Assembly (NCBI GenBank): GCA_001464455.1
Contig: LNEI01000025.1
Span: forward strand, 142,674 to 206,673
Direction of reading: 5' to 3'
Source: Acidobacteria bacterium Ga0077534
GTDB taxonomy: Bacteria; Acidobacteriota; Blastocatellia; Pyrinomonadales; Pyrinomonadaceae
DNA length: 64,000 bases
The notes below the pieces were generated by a model. The model saw only the letters and a program-made list of their open reading frames with translations, was not told the DNA's origin and made no database searches. Within the stretch, counting starts at the first letter, position 1; every line of letters starts with the position of its first letter. The position numbers and the translations under genes were made by a program. Positions 1-9,585 of this stretch are shown in pieces.

Positions 1-3000
1 TGAGGCGATGAAGCTGTCGCCGGGAGTTCCGTTGTAAGTCGCCGCGATCGGTACCTCGAATGAGAGTACCGAGCGGACGAAGTTCTTGCCCGGCATTGCC
101 GGCACTATGTCGTGCAGAGTGTTTGGCTGTGAAAGGCACTGATACGTCGCGTATGCCACTGACGCGATCACGGTCGAGCCTAGCGGCGAGCACGGGGCTT
201 CTTCCCTGGGGTTCGGCCCGCGTGACGATCCGATGATCACACCGAGGCCCGGCACCTCCGGGGCCGTGATGTTCCTGATGAAGCCGTAGATGAACCTCGG
301 CGTCTGGTTCTGCGCATTTGATACAGTGTTCTGCCCGCCTATCGTCCCGGCACCCTCGGGCCCTTCCATCAGTTCATTAAGCAGCCGGAACGACGTATCA
401 AGCGGAAAGTTGTTCGGGTCCCAAACGATGCCCGTCGGACCGGAGATCGTCACCGTGTAGGCCGAGTCGTCGGCCGGAAGGTTGAACTCATAGACGCCGA
501 GCGAGACGATCGTCGGTATGACGGTGTTCGAACCGTTAGATGCTGTGACCGTATCCGGCACAAGCGGCGACTGATTGCCGTTGTAGTTCTGCAGGTAAAG
601 ACGGAACAGACGCTCGTACTGCCGCCAGGACAGCTCGATCGTCCCCGAAGCCCCGTTCTTGCCGTCGATGGCTATCAGATACGTCGCTCCCTGATCGGCA
701 CGGAAGTTGACCTTACTCGTTACGTCAAAGAACGTCGTGTCGTCGTTCGTCCCGACCTGTGTGAAGTTTGTGAAGTTGCAGCCTGCTAGCCCGGCCGGAC
801 AGCGATAGATCGCCATTACCGTGTCGAACGAAGACCCCGAAGTAGAAAAGCTCCACAATCCATTCGACGGTGCCGTCCAGACGTACCAGACCGACTTCGA
901 TGCCGTATTCCCCGCATGAGCAGGCTCGCCCGACTGGGCCGATGCGTTGACGTTCGAGCCTCGTTCCGGAGCGTTCGGCGGGTTGTTGGCTCCCGTGATC
1001 AGGTTCGGATTGTCGACAAAGTCGTTGGTGGGCGGGCACGTGCAGTATTGAAAGATCGTATGCGACTGTCCGGCGATGGCCATCACTTCCTGCCGGTCCG
1101 TAGTTCCCGGATGCGGCGGCATGGTGAACGTCACCCGTCCGCCCGAGTACGCGGCATTCGTATAAAAGGTCCCCGAAGCCGCCGGAGCCGCCGCCGGCGG
1201 ACAACCGGGCTGCGTGATCACATCGAACGAAAACACCCCGCCCGTCATCGGCACATCAGTCCGCGGCCGAGAAAGCGAATAAGTACAAGCCCCCGGCCCG
1301 CCAACCGGTGCCTCAAACAGCGACAAAGTATAACTCCCCGCCCCGCCAACCGCTGCGATCGCCCGTATCGTATACGTACCCGTTACCGGCAGCGTAAAAA
1401 ACCCAGTAGCGGGCAGGCGAGAATTGTTCACCCCATTCACCCCGCCGGCACTCGCCACAACCACCCCCGCGGGGTTTACAAGCTCTATCTTCGAGAAGAA
1501 TAAAGATGTCTCCATCGTGACCGCAACTTGCTGACCAGCATTCCCGGGAAACGAATACAAATCCGTCCGGTCATTCCCGATGACACAAGAAGTTGGCCCA
1601 ACGGTACTAGAAACAGCCTGCCCAATCGTTATCGAAGCAGTTCCGCATGACGGTCCGCCGAGACCCTTCCAATTTGGATTAAAATCGTCCGATGAGTTGG
1701 ACATCAGCCTTGTCTGGTTAGTTCCATCCGCGTTCATTATCCACAGATCCTGACGCGTGTTGTTGCGAGGGCTGATAAAGATCAACCTGCTCCCGTCGGG
1801 TGACCACGCAGGCCTAAAATCTGCGCCGGGACTAGTAGTAAGTCGAACCTGATTGCTGCCATCGGCGTTCATGACGTAAATTTCAGGATCCACAGCGCGA
1901 TCGCTCCAAAATGCGATCTTTGTTCCGTCCGGCGACCACGCGCATTGATTATCCGTAGAAGTATTGGTTGTAAGTCTGATCGGATTCGTTCCGTCCGCGT
2001 TCATAACGTAAAGTTCACCCGCCGCCTGGTCGCGGGAACTAGTGAATCCGATCTTTGTTCCGTCTGGAGACCAGCACGGAATTCGATCGTCAGCGGCATT
2101 ATTTGTTAGGTTTATTGGGTTGGTTCCATTGGCATTCATTAAATAGATCTCGTTATTACCGTCGCGATTTGTAGTAAATACAATTCGATCCCCATTTGGC
2201 GACCATTCGGGCGATGCGTCGTTAGCGGTGTTATTTGTAAGTCGCACCGGATTTGTGCCGTTGGCATTCATTACAACAATCTCGGGGAACAGCGCGACGT
2301 CGAACTGGTCGCTCTCCATTAGAATGCGAGATCCGTCCGGAGACCACTTTGGAGCTTCCTGATACGCTGAATCGTTCGTCAATCGAAACTGATTGGTTCC
2401 GTCCGGGTTCATGGTATAGATCTCCTGAAAACCGTCGCGAAGGCTGGAGAAAACGATCGATTGTTCACCGCCGCCGGTCGCGTTTGGTAGACGGTCAAGC
2501 GCCTGCACTTGTGCGGTTGTCATCGGAACGTCATAGAGCCGGATACGCGCGACATTTCCGTCAGAAGCTTCCAAAATGTTGTCGTCTTGAAAAAAACTGA
2601 GATTATTGGCTGGACTTATCTGAAAAGTGCCCCCGTCGGGCTGATTTACACGAAGAACGCCGTCGCGATAGCCGCGAACCGTTCCGCCAGCTTCGCGGAC
2701 GATAACTAGTTGGAGATACGTGTTCCCTACGAAGGGGACGGTGTTTGTTGGCTCAAATTCCAGACGGCCGTCCTGAATGTACGCTCCATCATCACTTGTT
2801 CGTCCATCAAAGCTCGCTACACGCCGAAACCCGCTTACCTGGTCGAAACGAACCAGGATCACGATCGTATAGGTCGCACCATTCGGAATCACGCCGTTGG
2901 AAGGCGTTAGCTGGAGCCCACTGTTAAACGGAAATCGCAGCGTCTGACGATTATAGCCATCGATAGTGTCGGTGACGAACGAATTGGCACCACCGCTTCC

Positions 3001-4329
3001 GGTGAGATTGGTCATAGCCGGAGCGCCAGCGACCGAACTGGTAGGATTGCCCTGAAACTGGTAATCGGCTTTAGGAAGAGGCGATGGCTCAGGAGTGGGA
3101 GTTGGAGCGCCCGACTGTATTTCAAAGGCACCTATGTCGGCTGCGTCGCCGCCCGGTGCATTCGGTTCGGGCAAGTCTACGGGCCTCGGAGACCCTCGCT
3201 GATCGGTCGTCGAGCCAAAACTACTGCCCTTGTCTATCGCGGGGCTGCCAGCAAGTAAGGCACGGGTTTGGGTTGGGCCGCCATTCGACGCGAGAGGAGC
3301 AAGTTGCGGATTATTCACACCAACTATGTTGCCGTTTACGCCGTTCGTCAAACCACCACCCGTTCCGATAAGATTGAACGAACTGGAAGCATCGACCGTT
3401 CCCTCAATATCAAAGGGCACACCGCCGGACATGTTGCCGGAAACTATCGAATTCCTTACCGTCACGACATTCGTTCCAGTCTCTTCCAGCCAGATCGCTC
3501 CCCTTTGGCCTGCATTTGCCGTGATGTTATTCGTTATCGTGCAGTTTGTCAGATTTAAGACTGAGACCCCTCCACTGGGATTGTTTCGGATACCAGAGTT
3601 AAGGCCGTCGCTCGTGTTGCCGCTGATGGTCGTATTGATCAATGTCGAGGTCGAGCCCTCGTTCCTGATAACGTCACCGACGGGTGCAGAATTGCCCGAG
3701 AATGTTGAATCTGTCACTGTCATTGTCGAAGAACTTAGATAGAGCGCGGATATCTGCTGCGCGGTATTATTTGTTATTGTCGAGCGATTGATGTTTAAGG
3801 TCACGCCAATGGTAATCATCACCCCCGCATCCCCGGTACCGACGTTGTTTGTGATGACGAGATCATTGAAGGTAAGTATCGTACCTAATGCTTGCATTGC
3901 ACCGCCGCCGCCGGAGCGTCCGTTGCGAATGGTCAGACCGTCGACAGTTGCGGTCCCCCCGACAAAATTGAAAATGCGGCTTGAATTGTTACCGGATATA
4001 GCCAGAACAGCGGCACCGGGGCCGTCTATGGTCAGGTTCTTGTCGATTAGGATCTCGCCGCTCGTAAGCGTAATAGCTCCGGTAACCCCACCGCCAAACA
4101 CGATCGTATCGCCAGGTACTGCGTCAATCACCGCCTGTCGCAGGCTGCCCGCTCCACTGTCGTTCGTATTCGTGACAGTCAAGGTTGCAAACGGACGGGC
4201 CGTATCGTCAACTTGCCGGGCCTCGGCCCTTGGACCAAAATAAACCGTAAGTGCTGCTAGCACCGCCGCAAACAAGATAGTCAAAAATGATGGGAATCGA
4301 AGTTGAATCTGCGAATTAGTAAAGGACAT
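1..4329 (-). CDS. Giant secreted beta-helix / LamG / PD40-repeat protein (3' end outside window)
   Basis: The frame is open from the ATG at 4329 down to base 1, at least 1443 codons, and the gene leaves the window without a stop. A GGAGAG ribosome site lies just before this ATG; an in-frame ATG at 4347 is a less likely start. Order of modules: hydrophobic export segment (about residues 12-33); a right-handed beta-helix domain opening with DSGAGSLRQAV and rich in N/T/G turns (about 46-390); a LamG-like jelly roll (about 420-600); TolB/PD40-type propeller blades with five WSP(D/N)G motifs alternating with MNADGTN (about 630-880); then further jelly-roll and BACON-like all-beta domains. It is likely exported to the surface or medium; the binding target is unknown. 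It lies 67 bp downstream of the receptor gene on the same strand, so co-transcription is plausible. Its beta-helix opening is closely similar to one near 62860 in the giant gene at the other end of the window. Confidence 0.85.
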   Translation of the reverse strand, partial: MSFTNSQIQLRFPSFLTILFAAVLAALTVYFGPRAEARQVDDTARPFATLTVTNTNDSGAGSLRQAVIDAVPGDTIVFGGGVTGAITLTSGEILIDKNLTIDGPGAAVLAISGNNSSRIFNFVGGTATVDGLTIRNGRSGGGGAMQALGTILTFNDLVITNNVGTGDAGVMITIGVTLNINRSTITNNTAQQISALYLSSSTMTVTDSTFSGNSAPVGDVIRNEGSTSTLINTTISGNTSDGLNSGIRNNPSGGVSVLNLTNCTITNNITANAGQRGAIWLEETGTNVVTVRNSIVSGNMSGGVPFDIEGTVDASSSFNLIGTGGGLTNGVNGNIVGVNNPQLAPLASNGGPTQTRALLAGSPAIDKGSSFGSTTDQRGSPRPVDLPEPNAPGGDAADIGAFEIQSGAPTPTPEPSPLPKADYQFQGNPTSSVAGAPAMTNLTGSGGANSFVTDTIDGYNRQTLRFPFNSGLQLTPSNGVIPNGATYTIVILVRFDQVSGFRRVASFDGRTSDDGAYIQDGRLEFEPTNTVPFVGNTYLQLVIVREAGGTVRGYRDGVLRVNQPDGGTFQISPANNLSFFQDDNILEASDGNVARIRLYDVPMTTAQVQALDRLPNATGGGEQSIVFSSLRDGFQEIYTMNPDGTNQFRLTNDSAYQEAPKWSPDGSRILMESDQFDVALFPEIVVMNANGTNPVRLTNNTANDASPEWSPNGDRIVFTTNRDGNNEIYLMNANGTNPINLTNNAADDRIPCWSPDGTKIGFTSSRDQAAGELYVMNADGTNPIRLTTNTSTDNQCAWSPDGTKIAFWSDRAVDPEIYVMNADGSNQVRLTTSPGADFRPAWSPDGSRLIFISPRNNTRQDLWIMNADGTNQTRLMSNSSDDFNPNWKGLGGPSCGTASITIGQAVSSTVGPTSCVIGNDRTDLYSFPGNAGQQVAVTMETSLFFSKIELVNPAGVVVASAGGVNGVNNSRLPATGFFTLPVTGTYTIRAIAAVGGAGSYTLSLFEAPVGGPGACTYSLSRPRTDVPMTGGVFSFDVITQPGCPPAAAPAASGTFYTNAAYSGGRVTFTMPPHPGTTDRQEVMAIAGQSHTIFQYCTCPPTNDFVDNPNLITGANNPPNAPERGSNVNASAQSGEPAHAGNTASKSVWYVWTAPSNGLWSFSTSGSSFDTVMAIYRCPAGLAGCNFTNFTQVGTNDDTTFFDVTSKVNFRADQGATYLIAIDGKNGASGTIELSWRQYERLFRLYLQNYNGNQSPLVPDTVTASNGSNTVIPTIVSLGVYEFNLPADDSAYTVTISGPTGIVWDPNNFPLDTSFRLLNELMEGPEGAGTIGGQNTVSNAQNQTPRFIYGFIRNITAPEVPGLGVIIGSSRGPNPREEAPCSPLGSTVIASVAYATYQCLSQPNTLHDIVPAMPGKNFVRSVLSFEVPIAATYNGTPGDSFIAS

Positions 4330-4396
4330 TCTCTCTCCAGCTTGCATAGGGTCTGATCCTGCAAACGAGATCTCCAATATTTATTTATCGCTCATG

Positions 4397-7300
4397 TTAA
4401 AACTCATACTTCAGCGAAAACTGTACACGCCGTCCTGGTGTGACAGTGTTGACGGCTTTTCCGAAGCCCGGGGCCTCGACGATGCGGACGGGGATGCCGT
4501 AGTTGGCGCGGTCAATGATGTTAAAGATATCGGTTCGAAAGGCGAGCCTGGTTTTGTCGAGATTGAACTGCTTGATGATGGAAACGTCGAGTTCGAGGAC
4601 GCTTCCGGCACGGAACGAATTGCGGCCGATGCGGCCGTTTTGACCGAAGGGGGCAAGAAGAGACGTTGTATTTGCGGTCGTCATGCGAAGCGGCTGGCGG
4701 CGATCGCCAGTTACCTCGATGCCGGTCAGGTTGTCGAGGCGGTCGGTAATATTTCCGTCCAAATTAACGTCTATGACGCTATTGACGGTGAAGGGTTGGC
4801 CCGAGTGGTAGCGCCCCGTGGTCGATAGACGCAGGCCGTTCAAAAGTTTGCGAGCATAGCGAGCATCGGCGGCGTCCGGAACGATGTAAGTCAAGTCGTA
4901 GGCGATCCGGTGCCGAACGTCAAAATTTGCCGGCCCGCTTTCCGCGGCGAGGTCAAAACTATCTTGTGGCAAAACATACGCACCGGCTAGGTCGAAAACG
5001 TCGGATACTTCGTCGGTTGCTTTTGAAAACGTGTAAGAGATCTGAGCGTCAAACGATCCGAGAAACCTGGCTCGAAGCTGGTTCTGCAGCGAATGATACT
5101 GCGACGGTGCCGAGGTTTCGAACTGATTAACCGCACCAAGCGATTCGAATCCGCCTGTCGTCGAGCGGTCGAGGGGGCGCCGCGGCACAAAGAGTACGCC
5201 CTGAGCGATCGGCAGCGTGGCAAAGGGGCTTTGCGAAATACCGGTCGGCGAGACGGTTAAGCTCGAGCCTAGATTAGGCGTGGTAAATCTAAGCAGATTG
5301 CGCCCAGTCGTTCCGACATAGGCCGTCGAGAAGGTAAGAGCTCGGCTCAGTTGCTGCTCGAACGAGAATGAATAATGATGGGCCATCGGCGTCGGCATCA
5401 CTCTCGACGGCAATGTGATGTTGATCGCATTTGCGAAAAGACTGCCTGATATCGTCGAGAGTACGTCAGCGAAGCTGGAAGTGCTTGTGCCGAGCGCCGG
5501 TGAGTTATAGGAATTGAGGGTTCCCGGCCGTCGGAGCGGAATTCCGTTTATCGTCGCCGATGCCGGATTGTCGATCGTCAAACCGAAGAACGGGAAGATC
5601 GTGGCGGCAAAATTAACGGTCAAAAAAGTTGGGAAGACATTTCTCGATTGGTTTGCGACTGCCCCCAGGATCTGATCGTAGAAAAGGCCATAGCCAGCCC
5701 GGAATACGGTCACGCGTGTTCCAAATAGCTTGGGCGAATAGGCGAAACCGACACGCGGAGCGAAGTTGTTTCGGTCAGGATCGTATAGCGAGGTACGGTC
5801 GCTGATAAGATTCTTGAGAACGGGCAGCAGATCAAGCCGAGGATCGGTAAAGGTATCTTCGATCAGCCTGTTGCGCTCGGTCACAGGGGTGTTGTATTCG
5901 TACCGTACGCCGTAAGAAATAGAAATATCACCCCTCGGACGCCATGTGTCCTGCACGAAGAAATTCAGTTGATGGTAGCCCAGTATTGCGCGTGATCCAG
6001 GTCGGTCGACGCTAAGGGTCAACAGAGAATTACTCGCTACGCTGAGGGCGACAAGGTCTTCAGGTCGAATTGTCGCACGAGGGTCGGAACGAGGAAGAAA
6101 GCAAAGATCACCGATACCGCCATTGGCACAGGTTCCAGTGCTCGGCACGAGTCTTGGTGCTCCGTTAAAGGTCAATAGAGTACGAGCCAGTCTTGGGAGG
6201 TCGCTATCTAGGCCAGTTCGGCGAATATCGGTACCAAAGACGAAGGTGTGATCCCCGTTTCGAAATGTCACGTCGTCGGCTATCTGAAAGGTGCGGTTCG
6301 TGCGGTCTTGGGGAAAATTGTAGACATCGACGCCGATCGGGCTGAACCCGGCGACTATGACCTGCCCGACCGGTCCGATCACATTTTCGGTCGATTCCGG
6401 AACGACACCAAACCCCGGTTGTATACGTGTATATCTGGCCGATGCCTGCGGCAGCGAGACGTTGAATATGGCAGGTGCGTTTAGCATGAACTGCTCGTTC
6501 GGCAGGTCATCGCTCGAAATTAGGAAGTCAGTATTTCGTATCTCTTCAAATCGGAGCCGGGAATGTCCGAATGAGAACCGTAGCTGATTGAACAAACGTC
6601 CCGCCGAACCGGCCTCATTTAAGTCGCTGTTGAGAAACAAGGACAGGTTCTGCGTGCCGATGTCGGATCGAATATTCGAAAAGACCGCCTCAGCCACCGC
6701 GGGTATCTCTTTGTTATCGTCGGTAAAATTGTAGCGAGCCGTGATCGTTTGCTTACGTCCTGCTATCGAGAAATTATGATCGACCCGGCCGGAAAGTATA
6801 ACGCCTCGGCCGCCCGAGTGGAGGCTTTGTGTGAGAGTATTTGCGCCGAAGATACCAGTCGGGTCGTTTGGGAATGGAAACAGGCTAAAGACCGCGTTTG
6901 CTGTCGGGCCGGTTGGGAATAGGCTGAGAGGGGTTCCCGTGAATGGGTTAGAACTGAGTCCACTTGCCCCAGTACGGAATGGTCCCCGTTCCTCTATCGT
7001 CGGCACTGCGAAATTTTTCTCTCGCAAGGCATTTATCCGAACATACTCGCCGGAAAAGAAGAAGAACGAACGGTTTGCCGCGAATGGGCCACCGATCATT
7101 CCTCCTGATTGCGTCATTGTTAGCGGGTCTTCAGCGCCGCTCTGATTGCGGACGGTTATGGGCTGTCCGTCGAGAAGAACGGCCTGACCGCCGGACGTTC
7201 GATAAGGCGAGGCAACGTTTCCATTCGCCGAGTCGAACGCACTTCGGGCGTTGAGTTTGCTCGAATTTAGAAACCCGTATAACGAGCCGCTAACGTCGTT

Positions 7301-8170
7301 ACCGCCCGAACGTGAAACCGCATTTACTTGAGCTCCAAGATTGCGTCCAAATTGTGCCGGAGCGAGAAGCGTAATAACGCTGAATTCTTCGATAGAACCA
7401 ACTGGCTGTGGTACAAGGGCGACAAAGCCCTGTCGTCGAACTCCGATATCCTCGTCGTTATTGTCAGAACCGTCGACCGTAAAATTATTAGCTCGCGAAC
7501 GAAGACCATTCGCCGCGAACTGTCCCGCCGAGCCTACCCCGGGGCCCACGCCCGGCCCCGCAGTATCGCCGATGGTTTGAGGAGCCGGAGCAATACCTGG
7601 AGCCAGGGTTGCAAGTTCATCGAATGTACGCGAACTGGCAGTCGCCGACAGCGGTATCGATCCGACTTCCTCCTGTTTTGATGACGTTGACCTGCGGGCA
7701 TCGGTGGTGTTGATCACCACGCGGATATCATCGGGTTCTTCTGCAGTGGTAGGAGCCGCGGTAGGGGTCGTCTCGGGCTCCATCGAGACAGGAACCGGCA
7801 CAATCTCGCCCGTAGCGGTGATGCGTATTTCACGCCGAAGCAACCGTTCTCTAAAACCAGGTACTGCTATCCGTATCTGGTAAAAGCCCGGAGCAAGCAG
7901 CCCTTGAAAAAATACCCCCTTCGAATCGGTGGCAAGGTTGTATGTCACTCCCGTTCGTTCGCCTGTGATAGTAACCCTAGCACCTACAATGGGCGTTCCA
8001 GTACGGTTGTCGGTAACGTCGCCCTGAAAGCCGCCGGTCACTGTGTCTTGAGACAAAACTGGAATTAATAGGGTAAGGCTCAGAAGTACCGCAACCAGAA
8101 ATGACCGTAGGATCAAAAATGACTGTCTTATAGCAGCGAAGCAACGTGCTCCGTCACAGATTTCGTACAT
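4397..8170 (-). CDS. TonB-dependent receptor-like (Oar-type) outer membrane protein with N-terminal carboxypeptidase-regulatory domain
   Basis: 1257 aa. The N-terminus has a long basic stretch followed by a hydrophobic signal segment (about residues 17-40) ending before SQDTVTG. Residues about 45-125 form a CarboxypepD_reg-like beta-sandwich (GTPIVGARVTITG). A Pro/Thr/Glu-rich linker leads to a plug-like region (about 175-310, with ANGLRSRANNFTVDGSDNND) and a long beta-barrel rich in aromatic strands that ends in KYEF; a terminal Phe is usual for proteins inserted by the BAM machinery. This matches the Oar/SusC-like receptors that are very numerous in Acidobacteriota. A role in uptake of large substrates or in surface sensing is inferred from the family, not shown by the sequence. 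AGGAG lies 8 nt before the ATG. The giant secreted protein gene follows immediately downstream, so the receptor may act with it. Confidence 0.9.
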   Translation of the reverse strand: MYEICDGARCFAAIRQSFLILRSFLVAVLLSLTLLIPVLSQDTVTGGFQGDVTDNRTGTPIVGARVTITGERTGVTYNLATDSKGVFFQGLLAPGFYQIRIAVPGFRERLLRREIRITATGEIVPVPVSMEPETTPTAAPTTAEEPDDIRVVINTTDARRSTSSKQEEVGSIPLSATASSRTFDELATLAPGIAPAPQTIGDTAGPGVGPGVGSAGQFAANGLRSRANNFTVDGSDNNDEDIGVRRQGFVALVPQPVGSIEEFSVITLLAPAQFGRNLGAQVNAVSRSGGNDVSGSLYGFLNSSKLNARSAFDSANGNVASPYRTSGGQAVLLDGQPITVRNQSGAEDPLTMTQSGGMIGGPFAANRSFFFFSGEYVRINALREKNFAVPTIEERGPFRTGASGLSSNPFTGTPLSLFPTGPTANAVFSLFPFPNDPTGIFGANTLTQSLHSGGRGVILSGRVDHNFSIAGRKQTITARYNFTDDNKEIPAVAEAVFSNIRSDIGTQNLSLFLNSDLNEAGSAGRLFNQLRFSFGHSRLRFEEIRNTDFLISSDDLPNEQFMLNAPAIFNVSLPQASARYTRIQPGFGVVPESTENVIGPVGQVIVAGFSPIGVDVYNFPQDRTNRTFQIADDVTFRNGDHTFVFGTDIRRTGLDSDLPRLARTLLTFNGAPRLVPSTGTCANGGIGDLCFLPRSDPRATIRPEDLVALSVASNSLLTLSVDRPGSRAILGYHQLNFFVQDTWRPRGDISISYGVRYEYNTPVTERNRLIEDTFTDPRLDLLPVLKNLISDRTSLYDPDRNNFAPRVGFAYSPKLFGTRVTVFRAGYGLFYDQILGAVANQSRNVFPTFLTVNFAATIFPFFGLTIDNPASATINGIPLRRPGTLNSYNSPALGTSTSSFADVLSTISGSLFANAINITLPSRVMPTPMAHHYSFSFEQQLSRALTFSTAYVGTTGRNLLRFTTPNLGSSLTVSPTGISQSPFATLPIAQGVLFVPRRPLDRSTTGGFESLGAVNQFETSAPSQYHSLQNQLRARFLGSFDAQISYTFSKATDEVSDVFDLAGAYVLPQDSFDLAAESGPANFDVRHRIAYDLTYIVPDAADARYARKLLNGLRLSTTGRYHSGQPFTVNSVIDVNLDGNITDRLDNLTGIEVTGDRRQPLRMTTANTTSLLAPFGQNGRIGRNSFRAGSVLELDVSIIKQFNLDKTRLAFRTDIFNIIDRANYGIPVRIVEAPGFGKAVNTVTPGRRVQFSLKYEF

Positions 8171-8495
8171 AGATTCAACTCCTACATTGTCGGGCTGTTT
8201 CTACTGTAGATTGACCTGACGAATAAAATACTTACATGGGGTTCCTTTTTTCTTCCTTTTTAGTTTGCCAATGAAACGAACCCTCGCGTAGCTTGCCACT
8301 CATATCGACGTGCCGAACGAGTCCTGGAATCATTCCGCGGGTCCACGGGCTACCCTTTGATTTCCGGCATCTCGAGCAAAACAAGTGCCGACAAGGACGA
8401 AGCCAATAGGGAAAAGTAAAGAGAATTTGATGTTCATATTTCAATCAGTTTCTGTGATGGATTTCCACCAATTGAATAATTAAAAGACTAAAAGA
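8171..8495. other. Intergenic, 325 bp, with a possible micro-ORF
   Basis: Space between the DUF4384 gene and the receptor gene, both on the minus strand. It presumably carries the receptor promoter. The only coding-like item is the micro-ORF listed at 8330-8437. No convincing terminator stem was seen. Confidence 0.5.
8330..8437 (-). CDS. Possible 35-aa signal-peptide-like micro-ORF
   Basis: A short minus-strand frame starting with ATG at 8437 and ending with TGA at 8330. It begins with one Lys followed by a hydrophobic stretch and a plausible cleavage region (GTCFARD), as in a secretory leader. Nothing recognisable follows, and no good ribosome-binding site precedes it. It could be a leader peptide, the stump of a decayed secreted-protein gene, or chance. 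A longer overlapping frame in the same place starts with TTG and has no export signal, and was not preferred. Confidence 0.2.
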   Translation of the reverse strand: MNIKFSLLFPIGFVLVGTCFARDAGNQRVARGPAE

Positions 8496-9506
8496 TCATC
8501 GCCGTACGTCGATCCTTACGAATGCGACTAATGGCTGGCCGACGTCCGATCTAACGCGGAATATCGACTGCGGCTCGGCCTCATCGCGATTCAGCTGTTT
8601 CGCTCGGCTCCCGCAGGGGGATTCAACGCGTTTCTGACGTTCGAGCCCGCGAGTGGCCTCGCCGCACGAAGCGGCGGCCTCGGTTTTCGAAAAGATCTTG
8701 TCACCGGTGTCGATGCGGTCAAAAACGTCGCTTTCGGATGCGTCTTCGAGTTTTTCTAGTGTCGCTAAGTTCTCGACCTTGCCTTCCTTGTCCGATCTAA
8801 ACCAGGGAAGCGGAGTCGGCGAGATGATTATTGTCAATAGTTCGCCGTTCCAGGTCTGCTTGGTATCAGGCCGGTTAACGAGATTGAACCAGGGGTTTGA
8901 TTCCATCGCGTAGGGTATATCGAACAAGAGTCCCGGCCCGACCTTGTTATTTTCTTCAGAGTCTTCAGGAAATATCGCGTATGCCGGGCCGAGCGATCCG
9001 TCCGAAAAAGTTTCGCGGTCAACGACGTAAAGATAGCCCTCGACCGAAGACTCGATTGCCAATCGCACCTTGTCTCCGAGCCGGAAGCCGGACGCAGGGC
9101 TAACTCGTTCCGCTATAAGGTTTTCTGTCGAACCGCTGTCTTTCCTAAAGGTGAAATAGTAGCCGGATTCACTGGTCATAGGCGGCCTCAGGCGCCACAT
9201 TGTTAGTCCGATCTCCGACACCTTTTTATCGACCTCTGCGCGGCCCTTTGGTGTTGGAGTCGAAGGCCGAGCTCCAGTTCCAGATGTCCGCCGCGGTTTT
9301 CGTTCGACACGGACGAACTTATAGGTCGTAGAACGCCTTTTCGCACCGCTGGAGGAATTTGGCGGGGCGGCGGGCCTTTTGGCCTTGAAATCGTCTGATG
9401 TTATCGAACGGGTCTGCACACCGTCATCCTGAGCCACTGCCGAGATCGCAAGCCAACCAACAATAGCGATCACCGCAAGCACGCTTTTTACAAAATTTCC
9501 AGTCAT
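8496..9506 (-). CDS. Secreted DUF4384 domain protein
   Basis: 336 aa from the ATG at 9506, chosen because GGAGG lies about 8 nt upstream and the sequence then opens with a clean signal peptide (hydrophobic core, then SAVAQDDG). A longer frame reaches back to 9584 but has no signal or ribosome site at its start. The middle (about residues 130-250) is a DUF4384-like domain with the pattern GYLYVVDRE ... YAIFPED ... NN ... G. In other proteins this domain often accompanies kinases and caspase-like proteins in the envelope; its biochemical role is not established. The upstream gene is a membrane Ser/Thr kinase whose C-terminal extracellular part has the same pattern, so the two probably form an operon (about 80 bp apart) and may interact or sense the same thing (inference). 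The last third is charged and has two or three Cys. Confidence 0.85.
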   Translation of the reverse strand: MTGNFVKSVLAVIAIVGWLAISAVAQDDGVQTRSITSDDFKAKRPAAPPNSSSGAKRRSTTYKFVRVERKPRRTSGTGARPSTPTPKGRAEVDKKVSEIGLTMWRLRPPMTSESGYYFTFRKDSGSTENLIAERVSPASGFRLGDKVRLAIESSVEGYLYVVDRETFSDGSLGPAYAIFPEDSEENNKVGPGLLFDIPYAMESNPWFNLVNRPDTKQTWNGELLTIIISPTPLPWFRSDKEGKVENLATLEKLEDASESDVFDRIDTGDKIFSKTEAAASCGEATRGLERQKRVESPCGSRAKQLNRDEAEPQSIFRVRSDVGQPLVAFVRIDVRR

Positions 9507-9585
9507 GTGAGACCTCCGTTGAGAATTAAACGATCGAGCGGATGGCAATTCGCTTTCGCTACTGATTTGGATGTAGACCGCCATC

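Noticed and set aside
725..1204. Separate 159-aa minus-strand gene
   Set aside because: It lies in another frame of the continuous giant secreted gene, which shows clear jelly-roll and BACON-like sequence through this stretch.
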